Assembly (NCBI GenBank): GCA_015680685.1
Contig: MNCI01006123.1
Coordinates: 242,263-306,262 of the forward strand
DNA: 64,000 bases
DNA from: Gnetum montanum
Lineage: Eukaryota > Streptophyta > Gnetopsida > Gnetales > Gnetaceae
Direction: 5' to 3'
The notes under the pieces were generated by a model that ran no database searches, was not told the origin of the DNA, and worked only from the letters and a program-made list of their open reading frames with translations. Shown piece after piece: positions 56,089 to 64,000 of this stretch. A program made the translations under genes and the position numbers. How positions within the stretch are numbered: the first letter of the stretch is position 1; every line of letters begins with the position of its first letter.

Positions 56089-57180
56089 GATGGTGTGATC
56101 TCATTTTTATTATGTCAATTATTTCTCTCACAGATATTATAATTATTACATATAAATATTTTATTTCATCAAGTTTTCCACCTCTAATATTTTGTGAATA
56201 AAATGGAAGGTTTTTTGGTATGTGTGCCTCATTTTCCCATCTCTTAAACTTTCTTGATAACAAGTTTCTAAGCTTATTTTAAATTTAGTATTCCATTAAT
56301 ATTATCAATACCCTATTTTTTGTATCCACAATTTTCCTTCATGGAATTATCATTATTGGTGAGATTTTTTGATGATCCATTTGAAGATATTATTGCCATT
56401 TTTATTTTTCAAGTAGAATGTTAAAAACTAATACATTTTCTCATCTTCTGGTAGCAACAAATTAGCTTCTAATAAAAGTATTACATATGGGACTTATGGT
56501 TTTACCTTTAATTCATCCAAAAAAAATGGTTTTGAAGTTTTTTTTAAAAAATTCATGATTTTTTATCAAGACCCAAGCCCTACATCACACATCCATAAAG
56601 CACTATAGTTTTTGTAATTGTTTGAAAAAGATATTTTCAAATTATCTAAGTCTAAATATTATGATTGCTACATTTGTTCTTCATTGTATAGAAAGCTTTC
56701 CATCCATTTGTAACTTGTTGTGATATATAATACTTCCTCTTATAATTTTGAAAGCATTCTACTCTAAAATATATTGAAGCAAAAATAATTTTAAGTCTTT
56801 TATTATTTAGTTAAAAAGAGTAATCTCTCTTATTAGCTCTACAAATTAGCACTTTTGTTTTGTCACTATTCACCTTCATTTCTATACATTCACAAAATTT
56901 TTATAGTTGATGATACATTGATTTTAACCTTGTATCAAAATTTGCTATTAGTACTACATCATTTGCAAAGATTAAAAGTCGTATCCATCATTGATCCACT
57001 TTAATAATATGATTTATAGATACCTCTTTAATCTACTATTCTATTTCATTAATAAATATTCTAAACAAAGTTGGTGAAATAAAACAACCTTACTTTACTC
57101 TTATATTACTATAAAACTAAGAAGATTATGTAGTTTCTTCATTTTTTAATTCAAAACTTATATCTCTATATACATTTTGG
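56089..57180 (-). pseudogene. LINE reverse transcriptase (RTE-like), interrupted by Gyp-D
   Basis: The reverse strand reads G-C-F-I-S-P-T-L-F-R-I-F-I-N-E-I at about 57090-57040, then the catalytic box F-A-N-D-V-V-L-I-A (56969-56957 core; F-A-D-D expected), 'CIEMKVNSDKTKVLICRANK' and 'KTIVLYGCVM'. The end 'LLSRKFKRWENEAHIPKNLP' is at 56263-56200. These are the non-LTR RT motifs in order. The catalytic Asp is lost. The 5' part is cut by the copia LTR at 57219, and the 3' part continues at 45785. Confidence 0.68.
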
Positions 57181-57218
57181 ATGGCATTGAGTAAACTAGA
57201 ACCAATGTTAAGTTTTTT

Positions 57219-57704
57219 TGAGTTGACAACAAGTCATCTTATGTTTTTTCTTCCTCTCTAATGTTTTCCTTTTTGTTTTTTGAGAATTGATGTTTCTGCT
57301 TTTATTTCTTTTGGGAAACTAGTAAACATAAAATTGAATTTCTATTTAACTGAATGTTGCTTGTACTCTTTTATACTTGTAATATGGGCATTACTAAAGT
57401 TAAGCACCAAATGTACCTTGGATTCTCTTTTACTTGTAATCTGGGCATTACTAAAGTTAAGTACCAAAAAATCAAGAGAGATTATGCTATAAATATAGAC
57501 ATAGTGGGAGTTTGTGATGTAAAATTATAGAGAGTGAGAGAAGCCTTGTACTTACCCATTCACCCTGAATAAACTTCTTTTGCCTTGCCCTGTGGATGTT
57601 TACCTTCACATTGAAGGGGTTTACCATGTAAATCTTGTGTGTTTTATTTTTCTCTTTATTTTTATAGTTTATCAAATCCTTTGTTTCTATCATTTTCTAC
57701 AACA
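57219..57704 (+). repeat. Copia 5' LTR
   Basis: Starts TGAGTTGACAAC and ends TTCTACAACA. TATA box (TATAAATA) at 57488-57495. A 34-base stretch containing 'GGGCATTACTAAAGTTAAG' occurs twice (57388, 57445); it is also doubled in the 3' LTR. Confidence 0.82.
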
Positions 57705-57720
57705 ATTGATATCGGAGCTA
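57705..57720 (+). promoter_or_regulatory. Copia primer binding site (tRNA-iMet type)
   Basis: ATTGATATCGGAGC directly after the LTR, close to the usual plant copia site TTGGTATCAGAGC. Confidence 0.75.
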
Positions 57721-57736
57721 AGGTTAGGAATTATCA

Positions 57737-58540
57737 TGAATAGCTAGCTTGTCAGGAACTACAAAGTTTGACATTGAAAAATTTGATGGTAGAGGAAACC
57801 TTGGTTAGTGAAAAATGAAGATGTGAAATTTGCTAGTGCATCAAGGGTTGCATAAGGCTCTCAATGGCAAGAGCAAAATACCTAATGTTATGGATGATTA
57901 AACTTGGAAAGAAATTGATTTGAAGGCTCTTGCTACCATGCGTTTGTGCTTGGGAAATAAAGTGAGGCACAATGCTAGTGGGACAAATTTTATAGCAAAC
58001 TTATGGATAAAGTTGGAATCTTTGTATATGACAAAGTGCTCCTCAAACTATGTCCAAGTTAAGTTCAAATTTTGGACATTACAAATGAAAGAAGGTGTAA
58101 GTATCTATGAACATTTAAATACTTTCAATTCTTATATAAAGAAGTTGTTAGATTTGGATGTTAATATAGATGATGAGGATCAGATAGTTTACTTACTTAA
58201 ATCATTACCACCATCCTATAGTATTCTTGTCACAACATTAATGTATGGAAAGAACGATATATACTTGGAAGGAGTTATTTCAGCTTTGTTACAGGAAGAA
58301 ATTTGGAGAGCATCTACTTCAATTTCTAAGTAAGCTTCTAATGCTTTGGTGGAAAGGGAAAGAATGATGGAAAAAACTGAATCATCCAAGGGAAGATCAA
58401 AATCAAGAGGTAAGAAACTTAAAGCAAGCTGTTGGTATTATGGTAAAAATGGACACCTTAAAAAGGAATGTTGGAGTAAACAAAAAGACCAAAACAAGGA
58501 ATTTGATGGAAAATCCAAAGAAGAAAATTTGATTATTTAG
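57737..58540 (+). pseudogene. Copia gag
   Basis: Starts at ATG 57737. 'KFDIEKFDGRGNLG' lies at about 57760, then an open stretch from 57920 to 58333 with 'WKEIDLKALATMRLCLGNKV', 'KLESLYMTK' and 'IDDEDQIVYLLKSLPPSYSI', the UBN2-type copia gag. A CCHC knuckle at 58430-58475 reads C-W-Y-Y-G-K-N-G-H-L-K-K-E-C, with the second Cys changed to Tyr. TAG/TAA stops replace Trp and Gln codons. It encapsidates element RNA in working copies. Confidence 0.82.
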
Positions 58541-58930
58541 GATTCAGGTATGATTGTTAATGAAGTTCTTTCTGCTTATGCTAGTATTCAATATCATGAT
58601 GATTGATTATTAGATTCTGTGCTTCTAACCACATGTGTCCACGTAGATATTGGTTTATCAATTATGAATATTCATCTTGGTGATGATTATTCTTGTAAAA
58701 TTATGTGGAAGAGAAGTATTAGAATTAAAATGTTTGATGGTATTGTTGAAATACTAGAAGATGTAAAATTTGTATCTAATATGAAAAAGAGTTTAATTTC
58801 TTTAGGAGGGTTAGACTAAAAAGGTTATGAATTTAATGATGGGAAGAGAATTTTGAACATTATTAAAGGGGCCTTGGTAGTGATGAAAGGTAATAAATTG
58901 GTAATAATATTTACAAGTTATAGGGTGCTA
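58541..58930 (+). pseudogene. Copia protease
   Basis: 'DSGMIVNEVLSAY' and the active-site region W-L-L-D-S-V at about 58605-58622 (D-S-G expected, so the glycine is lost). 'VEILEDVKFVSNMKKSLISL' at 58745-58800 is the conserved end of copia protease, and 'KGALVVMKGNKL' at 58866-58901 leads to integrase. Confidence 0.75.
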
Positions 58931-59960
58931 CAGAAAGAAACTTTGGTAATTTAGCTTTTGTTGAGAATCTAAATTCTTCTTACTTATGGAATCAATGTTT
59001 GGATCACATGAGTGAGAAAGGATTATAGATTTTAATAAAGTGTAATTTGATCCCAAAACTAAAATCTCTAAATTTAAAATTTTGTAAACATTGTATTTTT
59101 GGAAAGTAATCAAGAAATAAATATAAGGTAGGGAAGCATGAAAGCAAAGATATCCTTGATCATATACATTCAAATGTATGAAATCCATCACCTAAGGTAT
59201 CACTTGGAGGCAATTTATATTTTATTAGCTTTATTGATGATTTTTCTAGGAAAGTTTGGGTCTATATGTTGAAAAATAAATATGATTTTTTTGGTGTTTT
59301 TAAGCAATTTAACGCTTAGATTGAAAAGAGCATAGCTAAATCAATTAATTATTTGAGAATAGATAATGGAGGAGAGTTCAACTTTATAGAATTTGAAAAT
59401 TATTATAGGGAAGTTGGGATTAAAATACATAAGACAATGGCCTATTCTCCTAAGAAAAATAGAGTTTTAGAATGCATGAAAAGAACTCTTCTTGAAAGGG
59501 GAAGAAGCATGATGAGCAATGGCAATTTGGATTAGGAGTTTTGGGTAGAGGCTGTTTCAATAGCATGTTTCTTAGTTAATAGATCACTAGCAACTACACT
59601 AAATTGTAAAAATTTAGAAGAGGTATGGATAGGTTATTCTTCTAACTATTCTTTTCTTAGAGTTTTTGGTTGTATAGCATATGCTCTAGTTTCAAAGCAT
59701 CAACGTCCAAAATTAGATCCAAAATCTAGAAAGTATATGTTTGTTGGTTATGAAGATGATGTTAAGGGGTATAGATTATGGGATCCTACTAACTATGAAA
59801 TCATCTATAAAAGAGATATAGTTTTCATAAATCCTCTAATAGTATTAAGTTGGAGACTTAGTCATCTTCAAATAGACAACAAAAAGAGCTTTAGTTACTT
59901 GAAGAAGGTTTGTTAGATGAAGAGATAGAAAGAAATACAATTACATAGCCTCCAAGAAGA
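58931..59960 (+). pseudogene. Copia integrase
   Basis: The zinc region has L-W-N-Q-C-L-D-H-M-S-E-K-G-L (the first His replaced by Asn) and C-K-H-C at about 59080. The core has D in 'FIDDFSRKVWVYML' at about 59235, D in 'LRIDNGGEFNF' at about 59358 and E in 'VLECMKRTLLERG' at about 59475, so the catalytic triad remains. 'VFGCIAYALVSKHQRPKLDP' and 'KSRKYMFVGYEDDVKGYRLW' follow. Stops at 59533 and elsewhere. Confidence 0.82.
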
Positions 59961-60039
59961 TCTACATGAGTAAGTGTTTCTCCTAAGAAATTTAAAGATT
60001 ATGTTACACTTGCATTATTTCTAGATGGAACAAAACTAG

Positions 60040-60790
60040 ACACATATCAAGAAGCTATAGGAGATGCTTCTAGTTCTAAATGGAAAGAATCAATAAAAGA
60101 GGAGATCAATTCCTGGAAGAAAAATGAAACATGGGTTTTAGTGGAGCTTCTAGAAGGTAGAAAGCTATTGGTTGTAAATGGATCTACAAATTAAAGAAAA
60201 TAGTGGATGGTGAAATTAACAGGTATAAATCAAGATTGGTAACAAAAGATTATTCGTAAAAGAAAGGTATATATTTCACATAATTTTTTTCACTAGATAT
60301 AAAATTAGTTTCTATTTGGATTTTGTTGGCTTTAGTTTTATTTTATATGGAATTAAAATAATTAAATTTAAAAACAACATTCTTGCATGGTTACTTGGAT
60401 GAGGAAATTTATATGAAATAACTAGAAGGTTTTGTATAGATAGGCAAGGAAGATTTGGTTTGCAAACTCAAGAAGTCATTGTATGGCTAAAGCAATCATC
60501 TAGGCAATGGTACAGGAGGTTTGATTCTTCATGTTGAGCCATGATTTCCAAAAGAGTAAATATGAGCATTATGTATAAATCTAGATTTAGTGCCAATGGC
60601 ATGTTTGTAGTTTTGATATTATATGTTGATGACATGCTTATTACAAGCCAAAGTAGGTTGGAAATCAAATAGTTAAAGGCTCATTTACCTAGGCCATTTA
60701 ATATGAAAGATCTAGGAGTAGAAAATCAAATCTTGGGCATAGAGATAGAAGAAATGGTAAGCTATGGTTTTCAAAAGAAAAATATATTCA
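60040..60790 (+). pseudogene. Copia reverse transcriptase
   Basis: Begins around 'YQEAIGDASSSKWKESIKEE' and ends with 'FNMKDLGVENQILGIEI' at about 60700-60745. The catalytic Y-V-D-D is intact at 60622-60633 in 'LYVDDMLITSQSRLEIK'. The middle (60160-60560) shifts frame several times. It would synthesise cDNA. Confidence 0.8.
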
Positions 60791-60800
60791 AAAAATCCTC

Positions 60801-61420
60801 ATGGATTTTAATATAATAGATGTTAAACCTGTAAGTACCCATTTTTCTACTCATTTCAAGCTTTCTTCTAATTTAAGTCCTAGTTTAGAAGAAGAAAAGC
60901 AGTATACGTCTCGTGTGCTTTATGCAAACATAGTAGAAAGTTTAATGTATGCCATGGTATGTACAAAACTAGAGATTTCTTTTGCAATTGGAATTGTTGG
61001 AAAATTTATGGCAAATCCTAGTAAAAGCCATTGTGTTGTAGTAAAATGCATGCTTCGGTATTTAAAGGGCACTGAGAATTATTGTATCACCTATAATAAA
61101 GGTAATAGTGAGATTATGGGTTTTGTTAATTCTAATTATGCAAGTGACTTAGATAAGAGAAGATCCATCACATGTTATGTCTTTATTCTTACAATAGGTC
61201 AAATTAGTTAGATGTCAAAATTACAATATGTTGTAGCATTGTCTACCATTGAAGTAGAGTACATGGCTAATACAGAAGCTTGCAAGGAAGTTATTTGGTT
61301 GTAGGGCATATTGTGTAGATATGTTAGCAAAGCCAGTATTGTTAAAGAAGTTCAAGTGGTGCTTGGACTTCTTAGGCTTGCAGGAAAGATGGAAAAATGT
61401 TTTGGACAAGGTAGAGTGAG
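60801..61420 (+). pseudogene. Copia RNase H with internal deletion
   Basis: A 136-codon open stretch 'VKPVSTHFSTHFKLSS', 'YANIVESLMYAMVCTKLEIS' and 'YASDLDKRRSITCYVF' is followed by 'LQYVVALSTIEVEYMANTEA' and K-E-V-I-W-L at about 61300. It then jumps straight to V-D-M-L-A-K-P-V-L-L-K-K-F-K at about 61314-61355, so roughly 50-60 residues usually found between these are missing. The remaining end is 'WCLDFLGLQE'. Confidence 0.8.
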
Positions 61421-61443
61421 TTTGTTGTCAAGGTGGAGATTTT

Positions 61444-61770
61444 TGTGTTGATAACAAGTTATCTTGTGTTTTTTTACTTCTCGATGATGTTTCTCTTTTT
61501 ATTTTTTGCAAATTGATATTTCTCCTTTTGTTTTTGTTTTGGGAAAATTGGTAAACATAGAATTGAGTTGCTATTTAACTCAATGTTGTATTCTTTTCTA
61601 CTTATAATATGGACATTACTAAAGTTAAGCACAAGATGTAACTTGGATTATATTTTACTTGTAATCTAGGCATTACTAAAGTTAATCAATGGAAAATCAA
61701 GAGAGACTATGCTATAAATATAGATATAATATGAACTTGTGATATGAAATTGCAGAGAGGAAGAGATGCC
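61444..61770 (+). repeat. Copia 3' LTR, truncated
   Basis: Starts TGTGTTGATAAC after a purine-rich AAGGTGGAGA tract and follows the 5' LTR to about 'CCTTGTACTCAT'. It is then replaced by gypsy integrase sequence. The last 160 bases of the LTR are missing. Confidence 0.78.
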
Positions 61771-62400
61771 TTGTACTCATCCCAAGTTGTTGCATTAGCT
61801 TCTTAGATGTATCTCCTATGAAATAAGTCCTGTTATTTAATATGAGCATACCACATAGTGTTGAAATAATTTGGTAACTTTTGTGGCTATACAATTTTTA
61901 ATTGTAGTTTCTTCTATCCACTTTGTGCAATAATCGGTAGTTACTATAATATAGGATTTTCTATTTGGCATCGGTGTGATGAGATTCATGAAGTCAATTC
62001 TCCAAATGTTGAAAGGTTCCAATTGTTATATCCACTATTATGATTCTTCATTTATGGCTATTAGTCCTCCATCCCTTTGGCATTTTTGACAAGATTATGT
62101 AAATTGAAGTGTGTCCCTAAATATGATAGGATAGAAGTAACCTACCATCATTAGTTTTAGTGCTATCCTTTGTCTTGCATAGTGACCACCACATGATCCT
62201 TCATGTGCATCTTGTAGGACTCTTTGTTGAATTTCTTTTGGAACACACCATCTTATTAACCCATCAGCACATATCTTATAAATATTTCCATTCATTTTCA
62301 TATACCTTTTTACTTTGTGAAGGGACTATTCCTTATGTTTCTTATCTCATTCAACAAGAAGTTCTTGTTTGGTGAGATACAAATTTGAGACCCTTATTTA
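61771..62400 (-). pseudogene. Gyp-E integrase fragment
   Basis: The zinc region 'QDAHEGSCGGHYARQRIALK' is at 62301-62095. The core 'IVTTDYCTKWIEETTIKN' is at about 61960-61900, and 'LILNNRTYFIGDTSKKLMQQ' at about 61850-61780. There L-N-N-R stands where S-D-N-G is expected, so the second catalytic Asp is lost. The core ends at 61771. Confidence 0.75.
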
Positions 62401-62804
62401 TAGTATGAATGTCATACAAAAATAATCATTTGGATAATCAACTGGTATTAAAGAATTTGATATCAATCAATTTAGATCTTCATCGAAGTAGATCGCTGAT
62501 TCTACCATCCTCGATCATCACAACAAATCATCCCTTTTGACATACATTGATATCTTGGGTTGCTTTTCTAGGCTTGGTCCACTTAAACTAAGCTATTAAT
62601 CCTTATAACTAATGCCATGTAAATTGATGAAATTAATATTAGTTTGCATCACTGCTATGATTACTTGTGACAATCAAGCTTAAAGAGGGAAACTAGTACT
62701 TATCGATTTAAGCTATTGGAATCAATTATCTTCGATATATATAAAAAAACAAAATAAAAATAAAAATGTTGTTTTATGAGGTTAAAACTGAAATAATTTT
62801 GGGG

Positions 62805-63690
62805 TTTAACACTACCTCTATTCCTTTATGGGATACTTTATGTCCCAAAATGATACAATCTTGAATCATTAGGTAGCTCTTTTGCCAATTGAGCTTCAAG
62901 TTAGTTTCAACATATCTTTTTAAAACTTTCTCTAAATTGTCTAAGGCTTGTTTGAATTCTAGCTAGTACGTGGAGAAATCATCCATAAATACTTTAACTC
63001 CATTGCTAATCTACTTCTTGAGGATACTTAGTACAAGTTTCTGAAAGGTAGTGGGAGATTTACACAAGTTAAAAGACATTTACTTGTATGCAAATGTTCC
63101 TCACGGACTAGTGAATGTGGTCTTCACTTGATCTTTTGGTGAAATGTGGATTTGATTGTACCCACTATATTCATCCAAAAAGCTATAATATTGGTGTCCT
63201 AAAATGATGTCAAGGACTTGGTTAACAAATGATAGAAGTAAATGGTTCTTGAATGTTACCATGTTCAACAATCGAAAATCAATACAGATCCTTCACTTGT
63301 TGCCTTTCTTTGGGATAATGAATAATGGGATTATCCATTCACTATTTGCTATGGGATAGATGAATTCAACCTTTAATAGTTTTTCCAACTCTTTGATAAT
63401 ATCTTTAAGTTTAGGATTCAATCTTCTTTGAGGTTAGTGGTGTCATTTAATGGTTGGATTTGTATAGATTCAGTGTTGATAGATGTGTGGATCAATGCTA
63501 GTGATTTCATCATAGGATCAAGTGAATACAACCAACCATTTATTTATCACTTAGAATAGTTCCCTCTTCTATTCTTTATCAAGATTGGCATTTATGATCA
63601 CTAGTTTTTTATTGTTTAGAAAAGGATACTCAAGTGCATCTAGTAGGGCTTTCAATTCTAGACATTCTCGTTCATACCTTTCTTATGTCG
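62805..63690 (-). pseudogene. Gyp-E reverse transcriptase
   Basis: Reverse-strand gypsy RT with the catalytic F-M-D-D intact at 62978-62989 and the 'LKSQLAKELPNDSRLYHFGT'-like end at about 62870. The leader at about 63600-63690 matches 'LNNKKLVIINA'. Stops are present. Confidence 0.75.
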
Positions 63691-63768
63691 CTAACTATAC
63701 CCATTCAATATCCTCCTCCTGTGATGAATTTATGTAAGGAGGTTATCTTCTTAATTGTTCTAACTTAT

Positions 63769-64000
63769 TGATGAGTGGAGAGGTACCCCTACACTCAACC
63801 ATACGAAACGAGCGTCGCACGCGCGATCCGGTCAAACTCTGCAGATGGACTAGTTGTGGCACCTGGATAGTTAGCCTTAGGTCGCAGTTCGCTATCTTCC
63901 CATCTAGACTAGTTTTGCATATGTCACGTATGGTTTAGTCTAGATGAGGTGTATGATGTGTTCTAATTCTAACGCTACTCCTGATGGTAGTGGAAAATAA
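63769..64000 (-). mobile_element. 3' end of a gypsy LTR, running off the window
   Basis: Begins TGATGAGTGGAG on plus (reverse complement ends CTCATCA). The next 230 bases match the 3' part of the solo LTR at 5465-6274 in reverse. No primer binding site lies to its left; instead the Gyp-E leader does. So this is the outer end of a 3' LTR or a solo LTR whose body lies to the right. It keeps many CpGs (for example ACGAGCGTCGCACGCGCGAT near 63807). Confidence 0.75.

Larger units (their letters stand above)
57219..61770 (+). mobile_element. Ty1/copia element with truncated 3' LTR
   Basis: 5' LTR 57219-57704 (486 bp) is followed by a tRNA-iMet-type primer binding site and gag-PR-IN-RT-RH in the copia order, all on plus. 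The 3' LTR (61444 to about 61770) is cut after about 325 bases, where the Gyp-E fragment begins. Sequence similarity to Tork-type plant copia elements is strong in gag and RNase H. Several stops and a deletion in RNase H make it inactive. Confidence 0.88.
61771..63768 (-). mobile_element. Gyp-E: gypsy pol fragment
   Basis: A minus-strand gypsy fragment with RT (right) and integrase (left). RNase H is missing, replaced by about 280 bases of unassigned sequence (62520-62800). The right end is cut by an LTR at 63769 and the left end abuts the copia LTR. It is a relative of Gyp-A to -D. Confidence 0.75.

Noticed and set aside
1-64000. CRISPR arrays, bacterial operons, ribosome binding sites
   Set aside because: The window is plant nuclear DNA with spliced gene structure and LTR retrotransposons; no spacer-repeat arrays were seen.

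Overview
This window is a nuclear segment of a large, repeat-rich plant genome; a gymnosperm such as a conifer is the best guess, but no single sequence here proves it. It is AT-rich. It contains one recognisable intact cellular gene in 64 kb. Almost everything else is a nested stack of old LTR retrotransposons, LINE fragments and a tRNA-derived SINE family. Most retroelement reading frames are broken by in-frame stops (often TAG where CAG is expected) and frameshifts, as expected for methylated, deaminating DNA. Four single N bases (30933, 38816, 39048, 49939) look like assembly joins.

Layout. 1-3031 and about 7330-8350 (minus): two parts of one Ty3/gypsy element (Gyp-A), separated by 4.3 kb that holds a SINE, a degenerate 30-bp tandem array and a solo LTR with a perfect 5-bp target duplication. 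8905-9312: LINE C-terminal fragment. 9478-13844: Ty1/copia (SIRE-like) element with two LTRs and gag but no pol. 13944-15160: 20-bp tandem repeats followed by a decayed LINE ORF1. 16206-39047 (minus): a long gypsy element (Gyp-B) whose integrase is split by a complete gypsy element (Gyp-C, plus, 22929-32571, TTATC target duplication). 39561-40905: cluster of five SINE copies. 41100-43500 (plus): a four-coding-exon gene for an organelle-type single-RRM RNA-binding protein. 45786-56088 (minus): gypsy element Gyp-D with LTRs, gag and protease but no RT, RNase H or integrase, inserted in a LINE (minus, 56089-57180 plus about 45450-45785). 57219-61770: Ty1/copia element with gag-PR-IN-RT-RH. 61771-63768 (minus): gypsy fragment Gyp-E, cut at 63769 by a younger-looking LTR that runs off the window.

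The gypsy copies A-E form one related group: tRNA-Asp-type primer binding sites where visible, LTR ends TGATGAG...CATCA, a shared gag and protease, and, in three copies where the region is preserved, a tight Cys/His motif with unusual spacing. Gyp-B and Gyp-D carry an extra ORF ('ORF3') between the pol region and the 3' LTR in the pol orientation. It resembles the 'putative plant transposon protein' domain followed by coiled-coil-like sequence. In both, ORF3 is preceded by a dyad-rich array and TATA box that resemble the element's own LTR U3. The SIRE-like copia element shows the same arrangement with a truncated ORF3-like start. Gyp-C has lost or never had ORF3. This repeated 'U3-like promoter plus accessory ORF' module is the most unusual signal in the window.
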